Shown: positions 1-9,507, counted from the stretch's first letter. The stretch: 64,000 bases of DNA from Pseudomonas sp. RIT-PI-AD (GCF_025642785.1 NZ_JANZKU010000004.1:62001-126000), one strand, 5' to 3'. Notes: generated from the letters alone by a model not told the origin. A program made the numbers and translations.

Positions 1-60
1 AATGAAGATGTAGAAGCCACCTTCGCTGCACGCCGTGCTAAGGCACTGGGACAAGAATGA
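1..60 (+). CDS. C-terminal end of a probable antitoxin (cut by window edge)
   Basis: The frame entering from the left edge gives 19 residues ending in ARRAKALGQE and a TGA stop. The stop overlaps the start of the next gene by four bases (ATGA), the coupling typical of antitoxin-toxin pairs. An Arg/Lys/Ala-rich C-terminus is common in RelB/ParD-like antitoxins. The DNA-binding half lies outside the window, so the subfamily cannot be named. The role is inferred mainly from the neighbouring toxin. Confidence 0.6.
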   Translation, partial: NEDVEATFAARRAKALGQE

Positions 61-341
61 GGGTCATCTGGACGCCCGAAGCTGAGCAGGACCGTTTGGA
101 TATATGGGATTACATCGCGGCAGATAACCTTCCAGCAGCCGTACGCATGGATGAGCTATTCAGTGCTGCTGCAGCATCCCTAAAAGACTTTCCCGACAAG
201 GGGAAATTAGGACTAGTCGTAGGCACCCGTGAACTGATTCCCCACGAAAACTACCGGCTCGTCTATCAGACCGAAAATGATGCGGTCTGGATTCTTGCCT
301 TGGTACATGTCGCCAGAATGTGGCCTCCGCTCCAAGGTTGA
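57..341 (+). CDS. RelE/ParE-family toxin of a type II toxin-antitoxin pair
   Basis: This 94-residue protein has the RelE/ParE fold signature: an N-terminal strand (VIWTPEAEQD), an IWDYIA helix, a central helix ending in LKDFPDKGK, a GTRELIPHENYRLVYQ strand block and a C-terminal IWILALVHVAR-like strand. Family members either cleave mRNA on the ribosome (RelE) or poison gyrase (ParE). The PEAEQD start and the R-E-L/Y-R-L-V-Y pattern favour the ParE side, but this is inference. The ATG overlaps the upstream antitoxin stop, so the two are translationally coupled. The pair lies just beyond the 3' end of a tRNA-Ser gene, a usual place for acquired DNA. Confidence 0.85.
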   Translation: MRVIWTPEAEQDRLDIWDYIAADNLPAAVRMDELFSAAAASLKDFPDKGKLGLVVGTRELIPHENYRLVYQTENDAVWILALVHVARMWPPLQG

Positions 342-381
342 GCAGCAAGCCAGAGTGTTTTTCGACAGTCGGTAGACCCTG

Positions 382-422
382 AAAAGCAAAAGCCCCCGAA
401 ACTCTAGGAATTTCAGGGGCTT
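382..422 (-). terminator. Rho-independent terminator of tRNA-Ser
   Basis: Read on the minus strand, AAGCCCCTGAAA pairs with TTTCGGGGGCTT around a short loop and is followed by TTGCTTTT. It starts about a dozen bases beyond the tRNA 3' end. Confidence 0.8.
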
Positions 423-434
423 AGGCTTGAGATA

Positions 435-524
435 TGGCGGGGAGATAGGGATTTGAACCCTAGGTACCCGCGAGGGTACAACGGATTTCGAATCCGTCCC
501 GTTCGGCCACTCCGGCATCTCCCC
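435..524 (-). tRNA. tRNA-Ser (anticodon CGA)
   Basis: On the minus strand a 90-nt cloverleaf is readable. The 7-bp acceptor stem is GGGGAGA/TCTCCCC, the anticodon stem ACGGA/TCCGT encloses loop TTCGAAA with anticodon CGA, and a long variable arm marks a class II tRNA. The T-arm carries GGTTCAAAT and the gene encodes a 3' CCA. In PAO1 a tRNA-Ser lies at the same place beside purC (recalled). Its 3' end faces the toxin-antitoxin pair, so it could serve as an integration site. Confidence 0.95.
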
Positions 525-617
525 GGCGGCGCGCATGATAACAGCTGAAAGCCTCCGGGTGAAACCCATCGCGAAGGATTTTTCGCGTGCTATCAGGCGC
601 TTGCGGGAACGCTGCGG

Positions 618-1328
618 TTACAGCGGTACGCCCAGACGCAAGGCGACTTCTTCGTAGGCTTCGATGACGTCCCCCAGGCCTTGGCGGAAACGGTCCTTGT
701 CCATCTTCTTGCGGGTTTCCTTGTCCCATAGGCGGCAACCGTCGGGGCTGAATTCGTCGCCGAGCACGATCTCGCCATGGAACAGGCCGAACTCCAGCTT
801 GAAATCCACCAGCAACAGGCCGGCGTCGCTGAAGAGGGCCGTCAGGATCTCGTTGACCTTCAGGGACAGTTCCTTCATCCGCGCCAGTTGCTCGGGGGTG
901 CCCCAACCGAAGGACACGACATGGGATTCGTTGATGAAGGGGTCGCCAAGGGCGTCGTTCTTCAGGAACAGCTCGAAGGTGGAAGGGGTCAGCTCGCGGC
1001 CCTCCTCGATGCCCAGGCGCCGTACCAGGCTGCCGGCGGCGTAGTTACGCACGACACATTCCACGGGGATCATGTCGAGTTTCTTGACCAGGCATTCGGT
1101 GTCGGACAGCAGCGCGTCGAACTGGGTCGGGATACCGGCCGCTTCGAGCTTTTCCATAATGAAGGCGTTGAACTTGTTGTTCACCATCCCCTTGCGCTCC
1201 AGCTGTTCGACCTTCTTGCCGTCGAACGCGGAGGTGTCATTGCGGAACAGGAGGACCAGACGGTCGGCATCGTCGGTGGCATACACCGACTTGGCTTTGC
1301 CACGGTAGAGTTCTGCACGTTTTTCCAT
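618..1328 (-). CDS. purC: Phosphoribosylaminoimidazole-succinocarboxamide (SAICAR) synthase
   Basis: PurC condenses CAIR with aspartate using ATP in de novo purine synthesis, in the cytosol. The 236-residue product has the family's length. It shows the N-terminal [10 protein letters not shown] motif, the [12 protein letters not shown] nucleotide-binding segment, the [10 protein letters not shown] block and the [18 protein letters not shown] region with acidic metal ligands. The ATG is preceded by a GGAG ribosome-binding site. It is the last gene of a probable four-gene minus-strand run (dapA, bamC, metallohydrolase, purC), 29 bp after the metallohydrolase gene. Confidence 0.98.
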   Translation of the reverse strand: MEKRAELYRGKAKSVYATDDADRLVLLFRNDTSAFDGKKVEQLERKGMVNNKFNAFIMEKLEAAGIPTQFDALLSDTECLVKKLDMIPVECVVRNYAAGSLVRRLGIEEGRELTPSTFELFLKNDALGDPFINESHVVSFGWGTPEQLARMKELSLKVNEILTALFSDAGLLLVDFKLEFGLFHGEIVLGDEFSPDGCRLWDKETRKKMDKDRFRQGLGDVIEAYEEVALRLGVPL

Positions 1329-1357
1329 GAGGGTCTCCGCTTGCTGAAAGGTGGGGC

Positions 1358-2116
1358 TCAGGCGATTTCGCGCCAGTCCAGCCCCGAATCTTGATCGGCC
1401 ACTTGCAACCAGCCCGGATCGCAGCCGAGGGTGTCGGCGAACGTTTGCCGGGCCAGGTGCGGCAGGTTGTTCTTCTCGCTGAGGTGAGCCAGCACCAGGT
1501 GCTGCAACTGCTTCCAGCCCACTTCTTGTACTAGTGCCGCGGCCTGGTGGTTGTTCATATGGCCCCAGGCACCGCCCACCCTGTTCTTGAGGAAATAAGG
1601 ATAGGGGCCACGGGCGAGCATGTCGCTGTCATGGTTCGCCTCCATGACCAACGCATCCAGATCGCTGTAGTGCTCGACCACCGAAGGCGTGCTGGAGCCC
1701 AGATCGGTCAGCAGGCCGAGGCGCCGGCGTCCGTCGGAGAACACGAACTGGGTCGGCTCGCGGGCATCGTGGGCCACCGACACTACACGGATCTGCAAGT
1801 CGCGGATCTCCAGCGGGCGTTCCGGGCTGGCCAGTCCGGCCGGGGCGAAGGGTTTGCGCAGTCCGCGGGCCGTTCCGTCGCTCATGTAGACGGGGATGCT
1901 GTAGCGACGCGCCAGCAGCTCGACGCCGTTGCAGTGGTCGGAATGCTCGTGGGTCACCAGGATAGCGGTAAGCTGGCACGGGCTGCGGTTCAGCCGCGCC
2001 AGCCGGCGCTCGGTCTCGCGCAGGGTGAAACCGCAATCCACCAACACCCGGGTCGAACCCTTCTCGACCAAGGTGCCATTGCCACGGCTGCCACTGCCCA
2101 GAACGGCGAAGCGCAC
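1358..2116 (-). CDS. MBL-fold metallohydrolase (YycJ/WalJ-like)
   Basis: This 252-residue protein has the metallo-beta-lactamase-fold signature THEHSDH at residues 55-61, an N-terminal [12 protein letters not shown] strand and a later [11 protein letters not shown] motif. These match the YycJ/WalJ-type phosphodiesterase branch of the fold; the exact substrate is unknown. The start is GTG immediately after the bamC stop (TAAGTG, no gap), which implies translational coupling. A second histidine-bearing segment (GHMNNHQAA) probably completes the metal site. Family assignment is firm, the physiological role is not. Confidence 0.85.
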   Translation of the reverse strand: MRFAVLGSGSRGNGTLVEKGSTRVLVDCGFTLRETERRLARLNRSPCQLTAILVTHEHSDHCNGVELLARRYSIPVYMSDGTARGLRKPFAPAGLASPERPLEIRDLQIRVVSVAHDAREPTQFVFSDGRRRLGLLTDLGSSTPSVVEHYSDLDALVMEANHDSDMLARGPYPYFLKNRVGGAWGHMNNHQAAALVQEVGWKQLQHLVLAHLSEKNNLPHLARQTFADTLGCDPGWLQVADQDSGLDWREIA

Positions 2117-3235
2117 TTAACCGATGTTTTCCTGGATGAGGCTGAGCACGCGCCGTGCGACGTCGTCCGGCGCGACGGTGTTGATGTCTTTCTCGACGCT
2201 GACCTGAACGCTGTCGCCCACCTTCGTCAGGCGGACCTGGTAACGCTCGGCGCGTGCGTCCAGCTCTTCCTGGCTGGGCTTGCTGCCCCAGAGACGCCCG
2301 AAGAAACCCGGTTCGTCGGCTTTTTTCTCGGCGCGCTCGGCAAGGTTGATGTAGTAGACGCCAAGGCTGCGGTTAAGGTCGTCGACACGCACGTCACCTT
2401 GCTCCAGGGCTCGCGCCACGCTCGACCAGGCCCGGTCGAAATCCGCGCCCAGGTTGAGCACCGGGTTGCCGTTGCCGTCCTCGGACAGCGAGACCCGGCT
2501 CGGGGCGTCGAAGTCGCGGGCGGCCAGCAACGAGACCGACCCGCCCTGCTCCGCGCCGCGGGCCATGGTGGCGATCATTTCGTCGAGCAGCGCGGCCTCG
2601 AGGCTGGGGCTGGTGGAACGGCTCGGCCAGGACCCCTCGGCCGTGCTATCGGCCGGACGATCGGCGGTGAGCAGGTAGATTTCGCTGGTGTTGCGCTGTA
2701 CGCCAGGCTCGATGCGGACATGCACCCGAACCTCGGCATCTTCCGCCAGGCCCGATACCCGTCCGCCGAGGCGGCGCGCCAGGGGGGCCGACAGACGATC
2801 GATACGTTGCCAGTCGGTGCTGAATTCACCGGTCTGCGGGCGCTCGTCGACGATACGGAATCCGCCGTCCTCGAAGAACTGGCGGGTGCCCGGCCAGACC
2901 TCGGCCGGAATGCGCTGGGCCACTACCCAGCGCGAATCGCCGCTCTTCTGCAGGCTGAAATCGCTGGCTTCGCCGCCAACCGGCAGCGCCTGCGGGCGCG
3001 GCACGTCGTAATCACGGTCGGCCGGAGCCGACGCGACGTTCACCGGGATCGGCAGCAGCTGATCGAGGCGCTTCGCATCGACATCGGCCGGAACCTGCAT
3101 CGGCGCGGTCTGCCGCGACTCCAGGTAATCGTTGCTGCGATCACGGAAATAGCCTTCGTCGCCCCACAACCAGGCGCAGCCGCCGGTGCTGGAAAGGGTC
3201 AGGGCAAGCGCGGAGAGTCCGGCCAGTCGCTTCAT
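2117..3235 (-). CDS. bamC: Outer-membrane assembly lipoprotein BamC
   Basis: BamC (NlpB) is a lipoprotein of the BAM complex that inserts beta-barrel proteins into the outer membrane. The 372-residue protein starts with a lipoprotein signal ending in STGGC, with Cys20 as the lipidated residue. It is followed by a low-structure N-terminal stretch and two helix-grip-like domains, consistent with NlpB proteins. Location next to dapA is the classical arrangement in gammaproteobacteria. It is 17 bp downstream of dapA and abuts the following gene directly. Confidence 0.92.
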   Translation of the reverse strand: MKRLAGLSALALTLSSTGGCAWLWGDEGYFRDRSNDYLESRQTAPMQVPADVDAKRLDQLLPIPVNVASAPADRDYDVPRPQALPVGGEASDFSLQKSGDSRWVVAQRIPAEVWPGTRQFFEDGGFRIVDERPQTGEFSTDWQRIDRLSAPLARRLGGRVSGLAEDAEVRVHVRIEPGVQRNTSEIYLLTADRPADSTAEGSWPSRSTSPSLEAALLDEMIATMARGAEQGGSVSLLAARDFDAPSRVSLSEDGNGNPVLNLGADFDRAWSSVARALEQGDVRVDDLNRSLGVYYINLAERAEKKADEPGFFGRLWGSKPSQEELDARAERYQVRLTKVGDSVQVSVEKDINTVAPDDVARRVLSLIQENIG

Positions 3236-3252
3236 GCAGTGTGTTTCCTCGA

Positions 3253-4131
3253 TTAAGCCAGGATGCCGGACTGGCGCATGGCCTGCCGCAGCGGTTCATG
3301 ACAGCGCGGGCTGAGCCAGGTCAGGGGAAGGCGGATACCGTCCGGGATCAGGCCCATCTCGTGAAGGGCCCATTTCACCGGGATCGGGTTGGATTCGATG
3401 AACAGTGATTTGTGCAAGGGCAGCAGGCGTTCGTTGATCGCCCGGGCGGTGGCCGCGTCTCCACGCATGGCGGCGGCGCACAACTCGCTCATGGCGCGGG
3501 GCGCGACGTTGGCGGTGACGGAAATATTGCCCTTGCCACCCATCAGCATCAGCTCGACCGCGGTGGCGTCGTCGCCGGAGTACACCAGGAAATCCCGGCC
3601 CACTCGATCGAGGACTTCCTGGCCACGCTGCAGGTCGCCGGTGGCTTCCTTGATCCCGACGATATTGGCCACTTTCGCCAGGCGCTCGACGGTTTCCGGC
3701 AACATGTCGCAGGCGGTACGGCCCGGCACGTTATAGAGAATCTGCGGTATCGCCACGGCCTCGGCGATATGGCGGAAATGCTGGTACAGGCCTTCCTGGG
3801 TCGGCTTGTTGTAGTAGGGTGTCACCAGCAGACAGGCGTCGGCGCCAACGCGCTTCGCCTCGGCGGTCAGTTCCACCGACTCGCGGGTGGAGTTGCCGCC
3901 GGTACCGGCGATCACCGGGATACGGCCGGCCACCTGGGCCACGACCCGGCGAATCACCTCGATGTGCTCGGAGACTTCCAGCGTGGCGGACTCACCGGTG
4001 GTGCCGACCGCGACGATAGCGTTGGTGCCCTCTTGCAGATGGAAGTCCACCAGCTTGCCCAGGCTGTCCCAGTCGAGACTACCCTGTGCATCCAGGGGCG
4101 TTACCAGTGCCACCATACTGCCCGCAATCAT
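3253..4131 (-). CDS. dapA: 4-hydroxy-tetrahydrodipicolinate synthase
   Basis: DapA condenses pyruvate with aspartate semialdehyde, the first step of lysine and diaminopimelate synthesis. The 292-residue TIM-barrel protein has the Schiff-base lysine K161 in GIKEATG, the catalytic tyrosine Y133 in YNVPGRT and the GTTGES pyruvate-binding loop. An upstream in-frame extension exists, but the start is placed at [12 protein letters not shown], which has a GGGAG ribosome-binding site and matches the usual length. It heads the dapA-bamC-metallohydrolase-purC run and is divergent from the GcvR-like gene. Confidence 0.98.
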   Translation of the reverse strand: MIAGSMVALVTPLDAQGSLDWDSLGKLVDFHLQEGTNAIVAVGTTGESATLEVSEHIEVIRRVVAQVAGRIPVIAGTGGNSTRESVELTAEAKRVGADACLLVTPYYNKPTQEGLYQHFRHIAEAVAIPQILYNVPGRTACDMLPETVERLAKVANIVGIKEATGDLQRGQEVLDRVGRDFLVYSGDDATAVELMLMGGKGNISVTANVAPRAMSELCAAAMRGDAATARAINERLLPLHKSLFIESNPIPVKWALHEMGLIPDGIRLPLTWLSPRCHEPLRQAMRQSGILA

Positions 4132-4294
4132 GCAACCGCTCCCGCCGGGAAAAAGAGCGGTAATGGTACTGGCGCCACCTGTCCAGCACAAGCTGAGCGC
4201 TGGCCTTCAAGCATTCCCCTGGGCGGCGCTTTTCGCTAACCTTCCGCTTCTCTCGACAGTCACCCGGTCGACCCCTTCGCTTTAGGAATGCTGC

Positions 4295-4852
4295 ATGTCC
4301 ACCCCTCCCGTTCGTGAACAATTCCTCGTCATCAGCGCGCTCGGCACCGATCCCATGGAGTTGACCAGTACGCTCTGCCGCGCCAGCCAGGAAAACCGTT
4401 GCGCCCTGGTCAGCAGTCGCCTGACCCGCCATGGCGAGTTCAGCGCGCTGACCCTGCAGGTCAGCGGCAGCTGGGACGGCCTGGCCCGCCTGGAAGCCGG
4501 CTTGCCGAGCCTGGCCAAGCGGCAGAACTTCACGGTCAACGTGACCCGCAGCGCTGCACTCGAGCCACGCCCCCAGTCCCTGCCCTACGTGGCCTACATC
4601 AGCGCGGCCTATCGCCCGGACATCCTCAACGAACTGTGCCAGTTCTTCGTCGACCATCACGTCGAGCTGGAAAACCTGACCTATGACACTTACCAGGCCC
4701 CGCAGACCGGCAGCACCATGCTCAACGCCACCATCACCGTGGTGCTGCCGGCCGGGACCCAGATCAGTTGGCTGCGCGACCAGTTCCTGGATTTCGCCGA
4801 CGCCCTCAACCTGGATGCCCTGATCGAGCCCTGGCGCCCGCAGCACCAATGA
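4295..4852 (+). CDS. GcvR-like ACT-domain regulator
   Basis: The 185-residue protein consists of two ACT-type ligand-binding domains (about residues 8-85 and 95-175) with no DNA-binding domain. The opening REQFLVISALGTD and the second domain start YVAYISAAYRPDILNELC are typical of GcvR. In E. coli GcvR binds glycine and antagonises the activator GcvA at the glycine-cleavage operon. It lies divergent to dapA and 22 bp upstream of bcp, the same dapA-gcvR-bcp order seen in many gammaproteobacteria. A role in glycine control is likely but untested here. Confidence 0.85.
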   Translation: MSTPPVREQFLVISALGTDPMELTSTLCRASQENRCALVSSRLTRHGEFSALTLQVSGSWDGLARLEAGLPSLAKRQNFTVNVTRSAALEPRPQSLPYVAYISAAYRPDILNELCQFFVDHHVELENLTYDTYQAPQTGSTMLNATITVVLPAGTQISWLRDQFLDFADALNLDALIEPWRPQHQ

Positions 4853-4874
4853 GCCGAACCCACAGGAGCCCGAC

Positions 4875-5348
4875 ATGCCCGTGACTCTCGACCAACCGGT
4901 CGCCGACTTCACCCTGTCAGCCACCGGCGGCACTTCGGTCAGCCTCTCCGCCCTGAAGGGCCAGCAGGTCGTGCTGTATTTCTACCCGAAGGACAGCACG
5001 CCCGGTTGCACCACCCAGGGCCAGGGCTTTCGCGACGCCCACGGGGATTTCCTGGCAGCCAACACCCTGGTGTTCGGGGTCTCGCGGGATGGCTTGAAGT
5101 CCCACGAGAACTTCAAGGGCAAGCAGGGCTTCCCGTTCGAGCTGCTCTCCGATAAGGAGGAAGCGCTCTGCCGGCAGTTCGAGGTGATCAAGCTGAAGAA
5201 GCTCTACGGCAAGGAATACCTGGGGATCGACCGCAGCACCTTTCTCATCGACAAGGACGGGGTGTTGCGCCAGGAATGGCGCGGGGTGAAAGTCCCGGGG
5301 CACGTGGAGACGGTGCTGGCCGCCGCCCAGGCGCTGAATCGCGCCTGA
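4875..5348 (+). CDS. bcp: Thiol peroxidase Bcp (atypical peroxiredoxin)
   Basis: Bcp reduces hydrogen peroxide and organic hydroperoxides with thioredoxin as donor. The 157-residue AhpC/TSA-fold protein has the peroxidatic motif DSTPGCTTQ with Cys45, and YFYPKD just before it. The position five residues later, which carries a resolving cysteine in E. coli Bcp (CTxQxCxxR), is glycine here, so this enzyme is probably 1-Cys or uses a distant cysteine such as that in EEALCRQF. It likely forms an operon with the GcvR-like gene. Confidence 0.93.
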   Translation: MPVTLDQPVADFTLSATGGTSVSLSALKGQQVVLYFYPKDSTPGCTTQGQGFRDAHGDFLAANTLVFGVSRDGLKSHENFKGKQGFPFELLSDKEEALCRQFEVIKLKKLYGKEYLGIDRSTFLIDKDGVLRQEWRGVKVPGHVETVLAAAQALNRA

Positions 5349-5360
5349 GCCCGCCGCCGA

Positions 5361-6434
5361 TCAGTAGAACGGCGACACCGAAGGCGGCGTGGGCCGCGGC
5401 CAGGCATCCAGCAACGCCTTGCACAGCGTCGCCAGCGGAATGGCGAAGAACACGCCCCAGAATCCCCAGAGCCCGCCGAACAGCAGCACGGCGCAGATGA
5501 TCGCCACCGGATGCAGGCTGACCGCCTCGGAAAACAGCAGCGGCACCAGCACGTTGCCATCCAGTGCCTGGATCACGCCATACACCACCATCAGGTAGAC
5601 GAACTGGTCGCTCCAGCCCCACTGGAACAGCGCGATCAGAGCCACCGGCACCGTCACCACCACCGCGCCTATGTAGGGCACCACCACCGACAGGCCGACC
5701 AGCAAGGCCAGCAGCGCCGCGTAGTTGAGCCCGAGGGACACGAAGGCCACGTAGGTCACTCCGCCGCAGATGACGATCTCGATCACCTTGCCACGGATGT
5801 AGTTGGCGATCTGCTGGTTCATCTCGTCCCATACCTGGGTCATCAGGACGCGCCTGCGCGGCAGGTAGCCGCTCAACCAGCCGCCGATCAGGCGTCGATC
5901 CTTGAGGAAGAAGAACACCAGGATCGGCACCAGCACCAGATAGATCATGACGCTGAGCAACAATGGCAGGCTGGACAGCGAGAAAGTCAGCGCCCATTGG
6001 CCGAATTTGCCGATCTCGCCGCGCGCCGCCTCGATGGCCTGCAGGACCTGCTCGTCGGTCACCAGGTGCGGATAGCGCTCCGGCAGTACCAACAGCAGCG
6101 ACTGCCATTCGCCCAGCATCCTCGGCAGCTCGTTGAACAGCGTGATCACCTGCTGCCAGAGCAGCGGCACCAACACCAGCAGGATCATGGCCAGCAGGCC
6201 GATGAACAGCGCATAGACCAGCCAGACCGCAGCGGCCTCGGGCAGGCGCAGGCGCTCCAGGAGGTTCACCAGCCCCTGCATCAGGAACGCCAGCACCAGC
6301 CCGGCCAGCACCGGTGCGAGCATGCCGCCCAGGGTGAGGATCGCCGCGAAACCGAGGATCAGGATGACCGCCAGCACCACCGCTTCCTCGTCCGAGAAAT
6401 AGCGCTGTACCCAATCTCTAAGCACCTTGAACAT
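5361..6434 (-). CDS. AI-2E family membrane permease (PerM/YdiK-like)
   Basis: The 357-residue integral membrane protein has about eight hydrophobic segments. An N-terminal pair (AVVLAVILILGFAAI and LAPVLAGLVLAFLMQG) is followed by a hydrophilic helical stretch. The C-terminal block contains the family-typical LVGLSVVVPYIGAVV and DGNVLVPLLFSEAVSLHPVAI motifs. The family includes transporters proposed to export AI-2, others acting in Na+/H+ exchange, and many of unknown substrate. It is convergent with bcp. A second member of the family lies at 47.7-48.8 kb. Confidence 0.9.
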   Translation of the reverse strand: MFKVLRDWVQRYFSDEEAVVLAVILILGFAAILTLGGMLAPVLAGLVLAFLMQGLVNLLERLRLPEAAAVWLVYALFIGLLAMILLVLVPLLWQQVITLFNELPRMLGEWQSLLLVLPERYPHLVTDEQVLQAIEAARGEIGKFGQWALTFSLSSLPLLLSVMIYLVLVPILVFFFLKDRRLIGGWLSGYLPRRRVLMTQVWDEMNQQIANYIRGKVIEIVICGGVTYVAFVSLGLNYAALLALLVGLSVVVPYIGAVVVTVPVALIALFQWGWSDQFVYLMVVYGVIQALDGNVLVPLLFSEAVSLHPVAIICAVLLFGGLWGFWGVFFAIPLATLCKALLDAWPRPTPPSVSPFY

Positions 6435-6526
6435 CGATATTCCTTAGAGCGGCCGGCCGGAGGCCTGGCGGTTCATCTGCGAAAACCGTCGGGAGCGACG
6501 GAGCGGGCCGCCGTCGGCGACCGTTC

Positions 6527-6769
6527 TTACCCCTTGCGCAACCAATAGCGGTAGACGCCGTCTTCGGCCTCCTCACGTTCCAGGACGTGCCCGGCCAGGC
6601 GGGCGAAGGCCTGGAAGTCGCGCCGCGAGGCGGCGTCGGTGGCGGTCACCTTGAGCAGCGCGCCGCTGGGCAAGCGATTCAGTTCGAGTTTCGCCTTGAG
6701 CAGCGGCATCGGGCAATTCAAGCCGCTGGCATCCAATTCGGCGTCAGGGACAAGGGCCGCGTCAGTCAT
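6527..6769 (-). CDS. TusA-like sulfur-carrier protein
   Basis: The 80-residue protein has the SirA/TusA signature ELDASGLNCPMPLLKAKLEL, with the persulfide-carrying Cys19 in the CPxP motif. Such proteins shuttle sulfur for tRNA thiolation or molybdenum-cofactor enzymes. The PAO1 counterpart (PA1006, recalled) was reported to affect molybdenum homeostasis and nitrate respiration. The start chosen has a GGAGG site about seven bases upstream; an upstream in-frame ATG would add 12 residues without family support. It is divergent from the bepA-like protease gene. Confidence 0.9.
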   Translation of the reverse strand: MTDAALVPDAELDASGLNCPMPLLKAKLELNRLPSGALLKVTATDAASRRDFQAFARLAGHVLEREEAEDGVYRYWLRKG

Positions 6770-6876
6770 GGTCAAACCTCCAGTGAAGCCGGCTAGGATA
6801 CCCAAGCCGGCGCGGCCCTGGCCAGTTATACGGCGGGCCGGCTACAGTATCGCCTTTGCCGCCAAGAGCTTTCTGC

Positions 6877-8310
6877 ATGAACCTCCTGCGCCCCACGCTG
6901 CTGACGCTCGCCTGCCTCCTCGCTTCCCCCTCCATGGCCGATGACCTGCCCTCGCTCGGCGATGCCAGCTCGTCGATCGTATCCCCGGAGCAGGAGCACC
7001 AACTCGGGCGGGCCTGGCTGAGCATCCTGCGCGGCGAAGTCGACCAGCTCTCCGACCCCCAGTTGAAGGACTACGTCGAAAGCAGCGTCTATGCCTTGGC
7101 GGAAACCAGTCAATTGCAGGACCGCCGCCTCGAATTCATCCTGCTCAACAGCTCGCAGATCAACGCCTTCGCCGCGCCCGGCGGCATCGTCGGGGTGAAT
7201 GGCGGCCTGTTCCTCTATGCCCAGACCGAAGCCGAATATGCGGCGGTACTCGCCCACGAACTGGCGCACGTGTCGCAACGTCACTTCGCCCGGGGCGTCG
7301 AGGCTCAGCAACGCATGCAGATTCCGCTGATGGCCGCGATGCTCGCGGGTATCGTCGCCGCCGCCGCGGGCGCCGGGGATGCCGGGATCGCCGCCATCGC
7401 CTCCAGCCAGGCCGCGGCGATCCAGGAGCAACGGCGATTTTCCCGGCAGAACGAGCAGGAAGCCGATCGCATCGGCCTGCTCAACCTGGAGAAGGCCGGC
7501 TACGATCCGCGCGCCATGCCGAGCATGTTCGAGCGCCTGATGCGCCAGTACCGCTACGACGCCAAGCCCCCGGAGTTCCTCCTCACTCACCCGGTCACCG
7601 AGTCGCGCATCGCCGATACCCGTAACCGCGCGGAGCAGCAGAAACCCGGCGGCAAGGAAGACAGCCTGCGCTACCAACTGATGCGCGCGCGCGTACAACT
7701 CTTCTACGAGGAGACCCCGGGCATTGCCGCCAAGCGCTTCCGCGCCATGCTCGACGAAAACCCTAAGCTGGACGCGGCCCGTTACGGGCTGGCGCTGGCG
7801 AAGATCAAAGCGGGACAGCTCAACGAAGCCCGTGAAGCCCTGCAGGCGTTATTGGAAAAGGCCCCCGACGAGATCGCCTACAACCTCGCCCAGGTGGATC
7901 TGGACATCACGGCCAATCGCCTGCCGGATGCCCAGAAGCGCAGCGACCGCCTGCTGGCGATGTACCCCAACAACTACCCGCTGAAACAGATGCGCACCGA
8001 TCTGTTGATCAAGCAGGGCCAGCCGCAGCAGGCGGAGAAGAACCTGAACGAGCTCCTGCAGAGTCGCCCCCACGACCCCGATGTCTGGTACCAGGTCGCC
8101 GAGGTGCGCGGACTGGCCGGCAATACCATCGGCCTGCACCAGGCCCGTGCGGAATATTTCGCGCTGGTGGGAGACTACGACCAAGCCATCGAACAGCTGG
8201 ACTTCGCCAAGCGCCGCGCCAACAACAATTTCCCCCTGGCATCACGCATCGACGCCCGGCAAAAGGAATTGCTCGACGAACAACGGGCGATCAAGGGCAT
8301 GCTGCGTTGA
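6877..8310 (+). CDS. bepA: Periplasmic M48 metalloprotease with TPR domain (BepA-like)
   Basis: BepA-type proteins act in the periplasm on outer-membrane assembly intermediates, helping LptD maturation or degrading stalled ones. The 477-residue protein has a signal peptide ending SPSMA about residue 21. The zinc motif HELAH is at residues 127-131, the third-ligand region NEQEADRIG follows, and tetratricopeptide-like helices fill roughly residues 270-470. An upstream in-frame ATG would put seven extra residues before the signal peptide, so the internal ATG is preferred. It is convergent with nadA. Confidence 0.92.
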   Translation: MNLLRPTLLTLACLLASPSMADDLPSLGDASSSIVSPEQEHQLGRAWLSILRGEVDQLSDPQLKDYVESSVYALAETSQLQDRRLEFILLNSSQINAFAAPGGIVGVNGGLFLYAQTEAEYAAVLAHELAHVSQRHFARGVEAQQRMQIPLMAAMLAGIVAAAAGAGDAGIAAIASSQAAAIQEQRRFSRQNEQEADRIGLLNLEKAGYDPRAMPSMFERLMRQYRYDAKPPEFLLTHPVTESRIADTRNRAEQQKPGGKEDSLRYQLMRARVQLFYEETPGIAAKRFRAMLDENPKLDAARYGLALAKIKAGQLNEAREALQALLEKAPDEIAYNLAQVDLDITANRLPDAQKRSDRLLAMYPNNYPLKQMRTDLLIKQGQPQQAEKNLNELLQSRPHDPDVWYQVAEVRGLAGNTIGLHQARAEYFALVGDYDQAIEQLDFAKRRANNNFPLASRIDARQKELLDEQRAIKGMLR

Positions 8311-8348
8311 GAGGGGAATTCGTCGCCCGCCGATAGCCGGCGTGGCGG

Positions 8349-9407
8349 TCAGGCGTTGCCGGCGAGCTTGAGGCGCGCGGCCTGGGTGAAGTCGAGCATG
8401 CGCTTCAGCGGCCGCACGGCGCGGGGGATGAGCGCCGGATCGACGAAGATTTCGTCGCGGCCTTCGCGCAAGCATCGAAGCGTGCGCGCCAGGGTGTTCA
8501 TCGCCATCCACGGGCAGTGCGCGCAACTGCGGCAGGCCGCGCCATTTCCGGCGGTGGGTGCCTCGACGAACGACTTGTCCGGACACAACTGCTGCATCTT
8601 GTAGAAGATGCCGCGATCGGTGGCGACGATGAAGGTCTTGTTCGGCAGCGTCTGTGCCGCCTTGATCAGCTGACTGGTGGAACCCACGGCGTCGGCCAGG
8701 TCGATCACCGCTTCCGGAGACTCCGGGTGCACCAGCACCGCCGCGTCGGGGTACAGCGCCTTCATGTCTTCCAGCTGCTTCGCCTTGAACTCTTCATGGA
8801 CGATGCAGGCACCATCCCATAGGAGCATATCCGCCCCGGTCTCGCGCTGGATGTAGCGCCCCAGGTGCTGGTCCGGCCCCCAGAGGATGGTCTCGCCGTT
8901 ATCCATCAGGCTCTCGACGATCTCCAACGCGCAGCTGGAGGTCACCACCCAGTCCGCCCGCGCCTTCACCGCTGCCGAGGTGTTCGCATAGACCACCACC
9001 GTGCGCTCCGGGTGCTGGTCGCAGAAGGCCGAGAACGCCTCCACCGGGCAACCCAGGTCGAGCGAACAGGTGGCTTCCAGCGTCGGCATCAGCACGCGTT
9101 TTTCCGGATTGAGGATCTTCGCGGTCTCGCCCATGAAGCGCACCCCCGCCACCACAACGGTGGTAGCCGGATGCTGGTTGCCGAAGCGGGCCATCTCCAG
9201 CGAATCGGATACGCATCCACCGGTGTCCTCGGCCAACGCCTGGATGACCGGATCGCAGTAGTAATGCGCGACCAGAACGGCGTTGCGCGCCTTGAGTTCG
9301 GCGGCGATCTCGCGGCGATAGGACAACTCTTCGTCGGCAGACAGCGGCATCGGCTGTTTGGCGGCGAGATGGGCCTGGACGAGGAGGCGTTCGGAAATCT
9401 GCGTCAT
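8349..9407 (-). CDS. nadA: Quinolinate synthase
   Basis: NadA condenses iminoaspartate with dihydroxyacetone phosphate to quinolinate in NAD synthesis and carries an oxygen-sensitive [4Fe-4S] cluster. The 352-residue protein has the cluster cysteines in [11 protein letters not shown] and CRSCAHCPW, the [10 protein letters not shown] opening and [12 protein letters not shown]. The start MTQISERLL is chosen over an upstream in-frame ATG because it gives the usual length. Upstream lies tRNA-Lys, transcribed toward nadA, so read-through from the tRNA is possible. Confidence 0.98.
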   Translation of the reverse strand: MTQISERLLVQAHLAAKQPMPLSADEELSYRREIAAELKARNAVLVAHYYCDPVIQALAEDTGGCVSDSLEMARFGNQHPATTVVVAGVRFMGETAKILNPEKRVLMPTLEATCSLDLGCPVEAFSAFCDQHPERTVVVYANTSAAVKARADWVVTSSCALEIVESLMDNGETILWGPDQHLGRYIQRETGADMLLWDGACIVHEEFKAKQLEDMKALYPDAAVLVHPESPEAVIDLADAVGSTSQLIKAAQTLPNKTFIVATDRGIFYKMQQLCPDKSFVEAPTAGNGAACRSCAHCPWMAMNTLARTLRCLREGRDEIFVDPALIPRAVRPLKRMLDFTQAARLKLAGNA

Positions 9408-9507
9408 ATTCGCTGGACCTGCATGCGCGAGAGCCGAGTGTAACACCCTGGAAACCCGAGGTCGGAGGGTGGCGAAGAGAAGCGAGAGGGGTAGTGCGGG
9501 GAAGGAG

